DNA of 64,000 nucleotides from Voacanga thouarsii (Eukaryota > Streptophyta > Magnoliopsida > Gentianales > Apocynaceae). Below, piece by piece: positions 1 to 11,849 of this stretch; the first letter of the stretch is position 1, and each line of letters opens with the position of its first letter. Below the pieces are notes generated by a model that saw nothing but the letters and a program-made list of their open reading frames with translations, was not told the DNA's origin and did not search any database. The position numbers and the translations under genes are program-made. Where the stretch lies: NCBI GenBank assembly GCA_026120185.1, contig JANUWF010003369.1, positions 434,001 to 498,000 on the forward strand. Reading direction: 5' to 3'.

Positions 1-244
1 GTGAAACCCCAGTCAAAACCAACCTTAGAGAAAGGGGGTTAGGATGCATAATATACTTTATTGCATGATTAAATATATTTTTATTTGATTTCATGAGCCT
101 TGGATTTGAGTTTTAATGTCTTGGAGGCTTGTTGGTGAATATTGAGTGAGAATGGTAAAATGGTAATTTTTGCCTGAGGTGAAAATAGGGAGATAGCTTG
201 AGGATTGAATAGGAAATAAGTTGCTAGTGAAAATAACAACAAGA

Positions 245-312
245 GTTGTTGTGGTGTAGTGGTTAGAGCTTTGGAAATTAATTCTTGAGGTCTTGGGTTC
301 AAATTCCATCAT
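245..312 (+). other. tRNA-like module inside LTR-A (A-box and B-box)
   Basis: The stretch has a pol III A-box-like tggtgtagtgg followed ~45 bases later by a B-box-like ggttcaaattcc. This is the layout of a tRNA gene or of the head of a tRNA-derived SINE. The anticodon arm does not fold into a convincing stem and no 3' acceptor strand pairs cleanly, so it is not a working tRNA gene. Equivalent modules lie at nearly the same offset in LTR-B (17783-17856, minus) and LTR-C (9896-9966, minus). Confidence 0.6.
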
Positions 313-1936
313 AGGAGCTTTAGCTTGGTTAAATTTTATTTTTGCTTGGGAAGTAATAATTTCGGCCTTAAGTGCTTAGAGTAGGGGAGTGATGATGTCC
401 TAAGAGAGACATGTTAGGAGTATCCTCATTCTACTCCCTTGCCCTACTCGAATTTCCTAAGAGGAATTCATTTTTCCTTGATCTTTGATTTTTCCTTAGT
501 TCTCAACTCATTAGTGTGATCAAGTTGTTCTAGTCATTTTCTTTCCAGAAATTTCAGTAAAGTGCTGTGGTCTTGTAGGATCAAAATGTCTTAGTAAAAG
601 ACTTCTTATGGCCTGAAAATGTGGAAGAGTTGTGGGAGATTCCAAGAGGAAAAATTCCTCTAGTGAGCTTGCTGAAAAATTCACTCTAGCAAATTCATCT
701 TCCTTCTTGGAATGAACTGAAATTTTCCAGCTTATTGTGCCTTAAAGGTGTCGAGTTTCTTAGCTAGCATTCCCTCCCAAATGCTGCCAGAAAAATAGTC
801 TTTTGGATCAGCTTGCAACCTGAATTGTTTAGCCATTTTCGGACTGCTCAAAGCTGGAGCAAAACCAGGAAAAATTCTCGTACAAATCGCAACTTTGAGA
901 GTCCAAAACCAAGCTGTTTTCTTCCAGATTTTGTTGAGCACTTTAGCCAAGTTTTTCCTCCATGAAGAAGGCTGGAAACCAGCCTTGAACACCCCTGAAA
1001 TTCCCCTTCAAACTCACTGCAAGATGGCTGAAAAATGGAAGCCGAAAAAGCTGTCCAGAAACTCAAGCCTAACGAAATTCTGTACAATCCAATTGTCCAG
1101 CTTTGTTTCCTAATCTTCCTCCAGACGAAACACCATCATTGTGCTGCATAAACCTTCCTTAAACCTCCAATAACAGAGCTCCATTATTCCCCTTAAGCTT
1201 CAGCACGAAATTGAGACATGGCTGCCCGAAAATCTCTCCAACAAATCCCTGCAATTATGCTTGATGGATTTCCAAAATTCCAGCCACCATAGTGTAGCAA
1301 CTTTCCATAATGTATCCCTCAAATGACCAGACTTCTTCTTCACCATTATGCCCCCTATTTTCAGCCACCATAAGCTTCCTTAAACCAGCATTAATTCCAC
1401 TAAATCTCTGCTCAAAGCAGTCGGCCATGGCAGACTTCCAAAGCTCTCCAACAATCAAGATATTCTAGGATATTTAGTTTCCAAATTTACTTCCTAAAAA
1501 TATTCTTCAAGGATTTTAACAACTAACCTTTCCTTTTCCCTTCCAAATCAGAGAACCAACCTCCTAAACCCTACAGAAAATTCGGCAGCCCTAATTCTCT
1601 CAGAATTTCGGCAGCTGCACAACACAATCTCTCAAATTCCTTCAACATTCAAGAACACACATACTACACCAAGAACACCTACTTCTTCTTTTCATCTAAT
1701 ACCCCTCCAAACCACTTCAAACCTTCTCTAGAATCTCAAGATTTGACCTACTCACTGCCGTGAATCCATCAACACCATTCTTAACATCAAACTCCACAAA
1801 TCAACTCGCTACTTCGGATCAAAACCAGAAAATTCTGTGAAGGTTCAAGAACACCTTCAAGGTAGGATTGTTCTAACAACTTCATCTTCTCTAATTTTGA
1901 TCTTAAGTGAGAATATATGTGAATAAACATGCTAAT

Positions 1937-1938
<2 letters not shown>

Positions 1939-1974
<36 letters not shown>
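1939..1974 (+). repeat. (TC)18 microsatellite in LTR-A
   Basis: Perfect TC dinucleotide run about 1.94 kb from the LTR-A start. LTR-B has the same repeat in LTR orientation at the equivalent offset (16165-16195), so it predates the separation of the two copies. Predicted Leu/Ser repeat peptides here are artefacts of the repeat. Confidence 0.95.
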
Positions 1975-1978
<4 letters not shown>

Positions 1979-3260
1979 CCGGATGGCTTCATCTTCCATG
2001 GTTATGCTATCTCTATCTTCCTTAGACAAATTTAGGCATCTAGGAGTTGGGATCCATTCTAAACTCCTTCAAAGCATTCATCGACCAAGTAAGTGCCTTC
2101 AATCTTTCTTTTAAATCCTAGATTCATGTCTCTAGGATGATATTGTTAGAAGGTGGATTATGATGGGGTACGAGTATGTATTGTTGAGATTGAAGCATGA
2201 ATATATGTATGATTGTGAAGGAGATGGGATTTATGCATGGAAGGATTATCTTGGTTGATAGTATGATGATTTGAGGTTTGATGCATGTCATAGGAGGTAT
2301 TTGTGATGAAGTATGCTAGAAATTATGCCACCTTTGATGAATAGGATTTATATGCATGTTGGATTTTTGAAGCCATGATCATATTTATGCTAGTAGGGGT
2401 TAGATCATGTCTTGATAAATTGAGATATATGCTTGTATGCATGATTTGGATGATTTGATGAGTTGAAGGGTTGTATATGTTCATGATTGTGAATAACCAT
2501 GGAAATATGATCATGATCTAGTTGTCCCTAAGCAAATTTTTATTTCATGAATAAAATATTTAATAATATAATTTTTCTAGTGATTTCGAAAAACCCTAGG
2601 AAGGGTGGATTTGGAATATTATATTTATATAAAGGATAATTTAGTCAAATAAATAATAGTTTTAATAGAAAAATAAAATATATAGATATTTTATAAAATA
2701 ATGAAATCAACTAAAGCCTTTTATGGAAATAATCATAATTAGTAAAATACTTATTATTATAAATTTAATTATTATCTTTTAATCAAAGCCTATTAAAACT
2801 TATTTATTATTTTTCAAGCAAGACTCATTAAAATTCATTTTCAACTAACTTTGGTTATCAGTTATTTTCTAACAACTAAATTATTAATAACTCATTATTT
2901 TCCCTAATAACCACTTAGGACTCTTGATCAAATAAACTCTAAATTTTTCTTAGCAAGATTTAAACTTTCAACATCTTGGAATTTATTTCCCAAACCATTA
3001 GTTATTTTAAATATCAGATTAGGCTCAACCTATAAACCTATTTATTTATTGTTTGGCCTTAAAGCTTGGGACACTAGGATCATGGTAGTAGCAAGTTGAG
3101 TTGATTTAAAATTGAGGAAGTGGATTGTGGCTTGAAATTGATTGTGATTTGTATTTGCCATGTGGGGTTAGGTCAGCTGTTGGGGACCTCTTTATTGTGA
3201 GCAAGAATCAGGTAAGCTCCTGCATAAAAACCTGATTGTTGAAAAATGTTTAATTATGGC

Positions 3261-5418
3261 AAGCCAAATGTAGAGTGCATGGACACTCATTTTTGTAAAG
3301 GCAATTGAGGGTTGTCTCCTGTTTTATTTCCGTCAAATGAGTTATTTGAAACTTAATAAGCAGATTTACTCAAACTCAGAACTCTTTCTAAAACTGTTTT
3401 TGACAAAGATTCTGGAAACCCTTAATTGCCATGTTCAAGTGGAACTGTGTTTGTTCATTTTTCCCAAGTGGGATACGTTACGTTGAGTACTCAATAAGGG
3501 TGGACTACTAGGGCTAGTCTTTGAGGGGTTAGGATAAGTCTCTCAGTAGGTGGCCACCTCTGAGGGGTGAGTCCTTCCCAGATAGGACGTCAGTCCAGTG
3601 GGTCGTGTCGGTCCGAGCTAGCAGTGTTCTTTTCAGTCAAGTGACTGTGTTTTGCCGAAATGGATACCCGGTTGTTGTTTGGGTATAGAGAAGGAGGAGT
3701 ATCTTGCCCAGTAGGCCGATCACCTACTTTTGTCAGTCTGCACAAAGTGTGGCATTCTGACCGGCGGTATGCATAAAGTGTGGTATGCTGACCATTCGGT
3801 TATGGGGCCCAACGTGTGGTAACCCGTAATCCTTTCTTTTGAGTGGTTGATTTTCTAAATTATGTATGGTTGGAAAAGCCAAAACACCACTCTTGCTTTT
3901 GACGGATGTTTATTGCTTGCCAGTGATCTCTTATAAAGAATTTTATACTTTGCATTCACGAATTGTTTTCACTCGACACTTAAACACACACGGACTTACT
4001 GAGATTTCTGTCTCACCACCATTGTTACCATGATTTCAGGTCAGTCCTGCTATGTGGATGAGTAGCTAGATTATGCCTAATTGGAAGATTTTCTGATGAT
4101 TTATTTTTGTGTAATGTTTTGGGGAAACGAGAGTGGATAAATTTTTATTACGGATTTATTTTTAGTATTTTGGTATTTATTCTTGGATTGATATTTATTT
4201 TAGGATGTAATAAATTTTAAGTTCAAGTATCATTTATATTCTGCTATTTCATTTATGTGGCCTAGGTATAAAGACCCCTTGTCTTTTGGACGGGGCGACA
4301 TCCCCGGCCCTGGCGGGCCTTGGTAGCGGGGTGTTACAAGCCAAAAGTAGAGTGCATGGACACTCACTTTTGCAAAGGCAATTGAGGGTTGATTCCTTTC
4401 TTATTTCAGTAAACAAACTATTTGGAAATCAATAATCAGATTTACTCAAACTCAAAGCTTTTTTTAAAACTGATTTTGACAAAGGCTTTGGAAACTTCTA
4501 ATTGCCATGATCAAGTGGTACTGTGTTTTGTTCTCTTTTTCCCAAGTGGGACAAGTTACGTTGAGTACTCAATAAGGGTGAACTACTGGGCTAGTCTGTG
4601 AGGGGTTAGGGTAAGTCTCTCAGTACGTGGCCACCTCTGAGGGGTGAGTCCTTCCCAGATAAGACAACAGTCCAGTAAGTCATGCCGGTCCTAGCTAGCA
4701 ATGTTCTTTTTCAGTCAAGTGACTGTGTTTTGCTGGAATGGACACCCGATTGTTATTTGGGTATGGAGAAGGAGGAGTATCTCACCCAGTAGGCCAATCA
4801 CCTACTTTTGTCAGTCTGCACAAAGTGTGGCATTCTGACCGGCGGTATGCACAAAGTGTGGCATGCTGACCATCCGGTTATGGGGCCCAACGTGTGGTAA
4901 CCTGTCATCCTTTCTTTTGAGTGGTTGATTTTATAAATTATGTATGGCTGGAAATGCCAAAACGCCACTCTATTTTTTTACTAATGTTTATTGCTTACCA
5001 GTGATCTCTTATAAAGAATTTTATACTTTGCATTCACGAACTGTTTTCACTGAACACCCAAAGCACACACGGACTTACTGAGATTTCTGTCTCACCACCA
5101 TTTTACCATGATTTTAGGTCGATCCTGCTATAGGGATGAGTAGCTATATTATACCTGCTTTGGAAGATTTTTTGATGATTTATTTTTGCGTAATGTTTTT
5201 GGGGAGATGAGAGTGGATAAATTTTATTATGAATTTGTTTTTGGTATTCCCGGATTTATTCTTGGATTGATGTTTATTTTTTGGATGTAATAAATTTTAA
5301 GTTCAAGTATCATTTATATTCCGTTATTTCATTTATGTGACCTAGTTATAAAGACCCCTTGTCCTTTGGACAGGGCGACATCCCCGGCCCTGGCCGGCCT
5401 AGATAGCGGGGTGTTACA
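3261..5418 (+). repeat. Tandem duplication of the LTR-A 3' third (3261-4338 and 4339-5418)
   Basis: Two head-to-tail units of about 1,078 and 1,080 bp, both starting at caagcc and both ending in the LTR terminus ggggtgttaca. A hand comparison of the last ~435 bases gives about 40 differences, and the first ~165 bases are more diverged, so the duplication is old. The shared caagcc at both junctions is short homology that could have mediated the event. The LTR therefore carries two complete 3' termini in series. Non-coding. Confidence 0.9.
3739..3800 (+). repeat. Minisatellite with core cacaaagtgtggcat
   Basis: Two ~31-bp copies sharing the core cacaaagtgtggcat and a ctgacc tail lie here, with a partial third (caacgtgtgg) just downstream. 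They recur in the second tandem unit at about 4817-4878. In LTR-B the reverse complement holds at least three copies (about 14195-14315), so copy number varies among LTRs of this family. Confidence 0.65.
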
Positions 5419-7318
5419 AGCTTCCTAGTGAAACTGTTCACCACTGGGTAGTGGAAAATCTACCCACTAGGGTGAGATACTTCTCCATCTCTACACCCAT
5501 TGCGCCGATTGTCCTACCTGGATAGTAGTCCATCTAGACTAGAGCGCTAGCTCAAACTAGTCTGACCAATTTGTATTATCACCTTATCAAGCCGAATTTG
5601 TCTTTTGGAGGTAACCTCCAACCAAAAGACTCACTCTAACTCTTCAAGACTAGTACTATTAGCCTACCCTTATTGAGTACTCAACGTTTATTATCATATT
5701 AAGTAGTCAATCCATTAATCACAAATTTTGCATATCTTGGCTTTACAAAATGTGGTTTCATAAAGAGTGCTTGCGAAATGTATAGTGAATGAAAAGAAAA
5801 ACAACTTTTAGTTAAAGTGTAGTTTGATAAAAACTAAGTAGAGAATAAAATGACCATGTTCGTAACCCAAGTAAACTCAACTCAACAATAACATTTCAAC
5901 ATGTGACTTGCAAACAAAGGTTTCATTTAACAAAGTAGTATGCAGGGGCTTACTTGATATCTCTCAGATAGCTATGCCAAAAATCAACCGCCTGCTTTCA
6001 CCTCAAATTCCTCCCATATCCAAAGTTATATAATTCTATCATTAGAATCCCAACATTACTTCATTGGATAGCAACTATTATTTCATGCGGACATAAAACC
6101 AATAAATCATTCAAGGCATTTAAATTGAGAAATTCATCAAACTACACCCATAATCTTCCCTTGATATGCTATTCATCACCAAACATATACATCCAATATA
6201 AACCACCAATACATTAACTCTGATATACAACGATCGAGTATTCATCAGAATAAGCCAAATTAAACCTAAAAGATCTCAATTTAACTAATATATCATAGAT
6301 CTAAATCTATTATGGCAAAAGATAACAATGCTTTATTTCATACATGCTTAGATCAATACTTGCTCCATTATATCATCCACCTCATATGTTCATGCTCATA
6401 AAACTAAAATCCATAGTTAGACATTCCCAAAGCATCTAGCATGAAGATTATTCTTATCAATTCTATAAAAGTTAGATGTCTTAACTACCTCCTAGCAACA
6501 TAGATCAAAAGATGACAAGATGAACTCTTTGGTGACCAGTTTGAGCCCATGTGAGAGAAAAGGTGTCGTCTTTCCTAGATCTTCTAGGTTGGCTGTGAGT
6601 TACAAGGAAAAGGGGAAAATTAATCCCTTTAGTTAGCCTGGACTAGGAAGAGAAGAAGATAAGAATAGATAGAAAAAGAGAGGTTAAGAAATAAAGGAGA
6701 ATTTAAGTTACCTTGAGAGTGTGTGATTTCAGTTTTGCTTGCTATGTTTGTGTGCTGGCCAAAAACTATAAGGAGAGTGAGATCTTACTTTTTTTTATGT
6801 GCTAGTGACATTTAGAGGTTAGTATAATATTGGTTTCATAGAAAGAATGGAATAGATTTGAGTGTTTGATGTAGTGAGTGTCTCTTTCTTATCTTTGACT
6901 ACTTGAATGTGCCTAGAAAGAAATGGCGGATTTGCTCTTTCTTTGTTGGCCGAAAATGAGTGATATTTGAGAGAGAATTATAGCTGTAGTTTAGGCTCTA
7001 TCACTAACTGAAAAATAGGAGAAAAAGAGAAACTTTGAGTGTTTTATGTTTTGGCCAAAACAAAGAAGAGTTGAGAGTGCTTCACTCGAGGTTTTAGTGA
7101 ATTTGTAGGAGTGAAATGACCAAAGTTGTGCATATACTTGTGTTGGCCAAAATTCTGCTATGTTGTGTGCACAAGAATTTCAATTCCTTTGGCTGTGTGT
7201 GAGATGGTATGATGTAGTTAGGCTAATCTCCAACTCTATCCAAGGGCAAGCGAGAAAAGAAAATTTTGGTTTGTTCTCACCTTTGGCTAACCGAAACAAT
7301 GAAAAGAATAGAGAGAAG

Positions 7319-7660
7319 TGTTGGGTATCTCATGCATATCATATATGGCGCAGTGGAAAAAAAGAACGAGATACCATCCCAGGATCCGCATATGTGTGGA
7401 AAACAAGACATAAATAAAACAAAGGTAACAACTTTTTACCTTTCTTTGATCGTGTGGAAAATAAAATTTTCCTTCTTTAAGTCGAGGCACGATCCAGCAA
7501 TCATTTTGATTAAACATCACGAGAGTTGAACGTCCAACCACTATAATCACAATGTGTGATTATCTCTAATAGAAATCCACACAGAGGATACACTTAAGCA
7601 CAAAGTTTTCTGTGCTAGCAGAAAAAATAAGTGGCAGCAAGGGTTAGGTTGCTCAAGAAC

Positions 7661-7715
<55 letters not shown>

Positions 7716-9073
7716 GGTTTTTGGAAGCTATTTCGTGTGTCTTCCAGCTAAGGAATTTTGTGCCTATGTTACACAAAAAATCTGCTGAAAAATCCTCCAA
7801 TTGAGAATCCTAAAATAGTTAGAATTCCCTAATTGTAATTAGAAACATCAAGTTCTCACAATTACAATTTGAACCATAAATTATAACTAATGATAATTTG
7901 TCCACAACAACTTCTCTTTCTTGTAATTAACCCCACTATGTTATCAAACAACATCTTGAGTATATAATCCTTTATTGTGTGTGACCTATTAGGTTTCCCG
8001 GTTAAATGGTAGTAAACATGAATTAATCTAAACGTCTTTGAGATTAATAATCCTTAATTAATTAGAATTAATAATATTGATTCTAATCAGGATTAGTTTA
8101 TTAATTCATCAATTAATAAACCCATATTCTCATATCATAAGCGGTATCTAGCAACACACCATGACCACCCAAGAGTCTAGGAAGTCAAGTGGCTTGACAT
8201 GAACCCTTCAATAACAAACAACAATGCAATTAACTTATTTCACCATACAATATCTCATTCGATTTGGAGTACGGAATTAGTGCCAACTCCCTCCAGAATA
8301 TATATTAATATTGGCCCGAATTTAATAGTACTTGTACCAGGAACCCACTACTCTAGATTTGTAGCAATTGGTACTATTTTCAATACACATTCGCCTTAAC
8401 CAAGGACTTCTCGAGTAGTAATTCCTACAAGTGGCTGTGAGATATTCGCCCCTGCTATTAGGAGTGGTGAATCCTTTATTAACCCTCTCAACTACTTTCG
8501 TTTACCTGACAATGTGCCCAATATCCATCCCATAGGTGGCCCTTGATTTGGCTCCAGAGATTGGAATCAAAGCACAATTCTTAGCAAACAAAGTACTTTA
8601 GAAATCTCTAGTCTAAGGATACTTGCACATTTGCTATATTGAGATTATATCACTGGCACTAAATAGTTATCCATGTGATTATCTCATAGTTAGGTCATCC
8701 AATGTATTTGTTTCATTAACAAGCAACTATGTGTTAACTTTGAGTATCTCAATATTTACGGATATGAGAACCACCACCTGATCAAATTAGGAAGTCTAAC
8801 ACATGCTAGTCTTAACGCATTAATGGTGTCCTGTCTCATTAATACTACGACCAGGGACTATTTAAGTACTAACACTGTACAGTGTAGTAGGAATCTCATA
8901 TCTTGATCTCTGTCATGATTTCCTTAACACAGTATTATACTAGGGACTTTATCTAACAGTTATATTGCACAAAAATAAATAAAAGAAACTGTAAGATAAA
9001 TAATACCTTTTATTAAAATAAAATGTGTCATATACAACGTACAAGTGATTGCCTCTAGGGCATAACACTAACA
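7319..9073 (-). mobile_element. Solo LTR sLTR-1 (TGTTAGTG family), target duplication AGAAG
   Basis: An LTR of 1,755 bp is bounded by tgttgggta on the left and cactaaca on the right; on the minus strand it reads TGTTAGTG...CCCAACA. It is flanked by exact 5-bp duplications agaag (7314-7318 and 9074-9078). A copy of the same LTR in the other orientation lies at 28631-30403. No internal region or second LTR is present, so it is a solo LTR left by LTR-LTR recombination. The terminal ccgct-acccaaca resembles copia LTRs, but the lineage is not proven. Non-coding; the small reading frames over it follow the GA repeat. Confidence 0.92.
7664..7712 (+). repeat. (GA)n microsatellite in sLTR-1
   Basis: A perfect GA run of about 49 bases near the 3' end of sLTR-1 in LTR orientation. 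The sister LTR at 28631-30403 lacks it: its matching region has only a short ctt-rich stretch near 30040-30060. It therefore expanded after the copies separated or was lost from the other one. Confidence 0.95.
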
Positions 9074-9895
9074 AGAAGAGTGTGGTTGAAATTTGGTAAA
9101 GAAAAGGAAGAAAAGAAATTATGATATTATTTACCCAAAACCTGAGTTGATAGATGATAAGGTGCAAACTATCTTGCATTGGTTTAGCTATTATTTGAAG
9201 TGTTTGAGTTGAGCTAAATCAACTCCCTTGGTGGCAGCAACAAGCTGGAATTTTCCCAGAAAATTAAGTAAACAGCGAGTAAGATATAATTAGATAATTT
9301 CCAAGAAATAATTTAATTTGATACACTAAATTACCTTCAATAAGTTTGAATAATCATGAGGTACACACACACACACACACTGACACTGACACTAAAGATA
9401 AAGCTGGAATTTTATCACATCTCTATACCATTTTCAAAAATCAAAAGGGATATTTGCTAAAAATTAAAATCAGCTTTATCCTCACATTTATTTAAATCTT
9501 TTAAAAATTGAAATGTGGAGATTTATCTCCTAGAAAAGTGGTGGCAACGTTAATTAAGTAAACAATAAATATATATATATATATATATTTAATTGTTAAC
9601 AAACTATGTAATTAATAACTTTAAAATTCAGATTTGTAGTATTTTCAATTCTTTAAAATATAAAGATAAGATGTTAAAAACTAAGCGATAATAGAAATTT
9701 AATTTTCATTTAATCCTTTTCCTCATGAAATAATTTTTGTTATTTACCAAATATACTTAAGATAATCACTCTCCTAACCTTTAGGAGCTAGAAGCTTCAA
9801 AATGGCGGCTAACCTAGTGGATTTCGGCTAAGGTATAGAAAGAGTAGGAGAAAAATAAATTAAGGGAAAAGAAAGAAAAGGAAGGATTTGCAAGA

Positions 9896-9966
9896 GCTGG
9901 GATTTGAACACAAGTCACCAAGAAATAAACACCAAGTCTTAATCACTAGACCACAACCACTCTTGT
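9896..9966 (-). other. tRNA-like module inside LTR-C
   Basis: On the minus strand acaagagtggttgtgg leads into an A-box-like tggtctagtgat, followed by a B-box-like gttcaaatccc. It lies about 256-326 bases from the LTR-C start, the same offset as in LTR-A and LTR-B. It is not a functional tRNA gene because no complete cloverleaf can be drawn. Confidence 0.6.
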
Positions 9967-10222
9967 ATAAATATTTCCCTAGAAAATTCCCTTCACTCTC
10001 ATTCAATTCACTTCGTTCCCTTCTATTAAATTCTACTCAATAAAATAAAAGCTCAACCAACTTAACCAACACATTCACATCACAATAAATAAATTCATAC
10101 GATATTAAAAACATAGATCACACATACTCATAAAATGTGCTAGATTACCATATGCACTACATGATGCCATGCAATGTCCCTTCCCTTATAAGAACTAAAG
10201 GTACCTATAGTGGGGTATTACG

Positions 10223-10644
10223 CATTACTCTACAAAAGTGAGCATATGGACCAATTTTTTGTTCGCTAGTTTAATTGTAGTAGTTATGAAGTCATAAAAT
10301 TTAGAATTAACTTATTAAGCCTAACTTACATGGACCACGTCATTTATACTCAAAATCTAAAGATATGTTATAGAGCATATTGAATGAGCACGAAATTGTT
10401 TAATTCAACTTCATTGGCTTTGGTCATATCTATCTTAATATATTAGTTTGTATAAAAATTAGCCTCGTTAATTAGGTGTTGGATAGAATTCTCAGATCAA
10501 AAGTAAGATGATACATTTACTATTTAGCTAAACTTCTTCACAAATCTTACTTTGTGAAAATTTATTTTATAGGAAAAGCTATTTGCTTGTAGTACTTTAT
10601 GTTGTTTGCTTGAGGACAAGCCAAAGTATAAGTGTGGGGGTATA
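10223..10644 (+). mobile_element. 3' internal end of a Tat/Athila-type element (TA-1) with polypurine tract
   Basis: Non-coding sequence ends in ttgtttgcttgaggacaag, then a purine tract (agtgtgggggtata, 10631-10644) directly before an LTR start, TGATAAATGCC. TA-2 has almost the same arrangement at 50591-50633, which identifies this as a retroelement 3' end. The left part of the element is cut by LTR-C at 10222. I see no gag or pol in the 422 bases that remain. This is the outermost element visible in the window. Confidence 0.65.
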
Positions 10645-10724
10645 TGATAAATGCCAGTCATGCATATATTTTCTATATTATTTGTGATTTAATTGTGATA
10701 AAATCATTCTCAAATCATAACTCG
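10645..10724 (+). mobile_element. Start of the TA-1 3' LTR, split by Gy-1
   Basis: The 80 bases from TGATAAATGCC follow the polypurine tract and are the beginning of the TA-1 3' LTR. The LTR is broken at 10724 by Gy-1; the candidate left target duplication is actcg (10720-10724). The remainder would lie past the right end of the window. Confidence 0.6.
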
Positions 10725-11849
10725 TGATAGGAATCAAATTAGGCATGAAGGCCATTTTCAAGAAAGGGGAAGAATGACAAAATCACACTTCATGGTTCCA
10801 TAGGTAAGAACAATACTCAAGAGGATTCAAGGAAATTTTCAAGATAACAAATTCAACAAACCTAGGTCCAAGAAGATTGTAAAGAGATAAATAGTAAAGG
10901 AAGGGCCAAAAGACGCACAACACAAGCAACAATTCATGTGGAGGATTAAGCTAACCTTTAAGCAAGGATTAATGGCCAATGAAGTATCAAGAGGAGCTCA
11001 AAACAACCATCATTTCCTTTAGAAGATCAAGGAAACACATAGAAATAGAATAGACGTCCAAAGAGCAGGATTTGAAATACAAAAAAAAAAAAAAAATTGG
11101 GGGACGACAATCAGACTGAAGCCAACGCCGGCCTTAAGCCCCAACCTGGTGCCGACCTAATGCTCATAAAGATGAGTCGAGGACAGAAAAAAGTCGGCAT
11201 TGACCCAAATCGGGATAGTCCCAGATTTTTGCCAACTTTCTTATTTCTAGCTTACTTGTATTTCTTTTAATCTCCATGACTTCTATTTATTTTTTTATCT
11301 ATTGTAAGGCGTGTAATAAGGCCTAGATACTTGTATGAAGGCCTTCTAATTTCTATGCTTTGTTTACTAATTAGTTAGGGCAACTTGGAGCCTATAAATA
11401 CCCCATTACAACACCTTTTATAACAGATTTTAGATTTCAAAAAATTGAATAGAGTGTTGAACTTTTGGAGAGGAGAGTTCCTCCTTCGTTCTTTTTCCTT
11501 ACAAGACCAAGCAAAGGAATTAGACCCACTTTTGTTTAGGGTCTCTAAAATCCTTGGGTTAATTCAACTTATTTCTTCATCTTGGGTATTGGGTGGATTT
11601 ATTCTTACCTAGTATTCTTGTTAGGAAACCTAGAAGGGTGCCTACTTTTCTCTATTCTACTTGTTCTAATCTCTTGTAGGATTAAGGGTGTTTGGGTATT
11701 AAAGTAGTTGGCCAAGTCCTATTAGAATTTAGGTTCTAGTTGTTTATTCACATAGGGTTCTTACTTTATTGGCATCTTGGTATAGAATTGGGTGGCCAAT
11801 TCTTGGGTCTTTGTTGTTGATCGCAAGAAGGGCTTCCGAGCTCATATCA
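10725..11849 (+). mobile_element. 5' LTR of Gy-1
   Basis: 1,125 bp from TGATAGGAATC to ctcatatca. The pair is recognised by the 3' copy starting at 19517 (tgatagcaataaaatt), which shares the following aggccattttc and about 700 bases more. It contains a run of 16 A's (11081-11096), a GC-rich stretch (about 11115-11160, ccggcc and gtgccgacc) and a TATA box at 11393-11400. No coding content. Confidence 0.88.
11393..11400 (+). promoter_or_regulatory. TATA box in the Gy-1 5' LTR
   Basis: TATAAATA stands in cctataaatacccc about 670 bases into the LTR, the usual place for the end of U3. Transcription of the element would be expected to start some 30 bases downstream. Assigned from the motif and its position only. 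Confidence 0.5.

Larger units (their letters stand above)
1..5418 (+). mobile_element. Giant solo LTR (LTR-A), left end at the window edge
   Basis: This is a non-coding LTR of more than 5 kb. The first bases (gtgaaacccc) look like TGTGAAACCCC with only its first T outside the window. The right end is ggggtgttaca at 5418. The same sequence, reverse-complemented, forms LTR-B (13694-18084) and LTR-C (5419-10222), so the repeat is a real family. No gag or pol lies next to it, so it is probably a solo LTR. Its last ~1.08 kb is present twice. The bases after the end (agctt) continue into LTR-C, so LTR-A probably inserted into LTR-C; the left target duplication lies outside the window. The TGTAACACC-type ends recall Tekay/Del or Ogre-type gypsy LTRs, but the lineage is inference only. 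Confidence 0.75.
5419..10222 (-). mobile_element. Giant LTR (LTR-C), split by sLTR-1 and cut by LTR-A
   Basis: Read on the minus strand from 10222, this begins taataccccac (a mutated TGTAATACCCC), carries the tRNA-like module at ~260-330, and ends around 5419 with sequence homologous to LTR-B from about 14250 onward. The first ~560 bases found at the matching edge of LTR-B are missing here and should lie left of the window, beyond LTR-A. The sLTR-1 insertion (7319-9073) interrupts it. The stretches 5419-7318 and 9079-10222 hold no coding region I can support, only LTR sequence, a short (CA)n at about 9363-9381 and a (TA)n at about 9570-9590. Probably a solo LTR; the target duplication cannot be checked because one flank is outside. 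Confidence 0.7.

Noticed and set aside
245..312. Functional tRNA gene
   Set aside because: A- and B-boxes are present, but the anticodon arm has no proper stem and the acceptor strands do not pair. The same sequence recurs inside two other LTRs.
7615..7800. Protein with a Ser-Leu repeat
   Set aside because: It is the translation of the GA/CT microsatellite in sLTR-1. The same holds for similar frames at 1929-2114, 16064-16282 and 56808-57059, and for the poly-Ile frame at 43844-44065.
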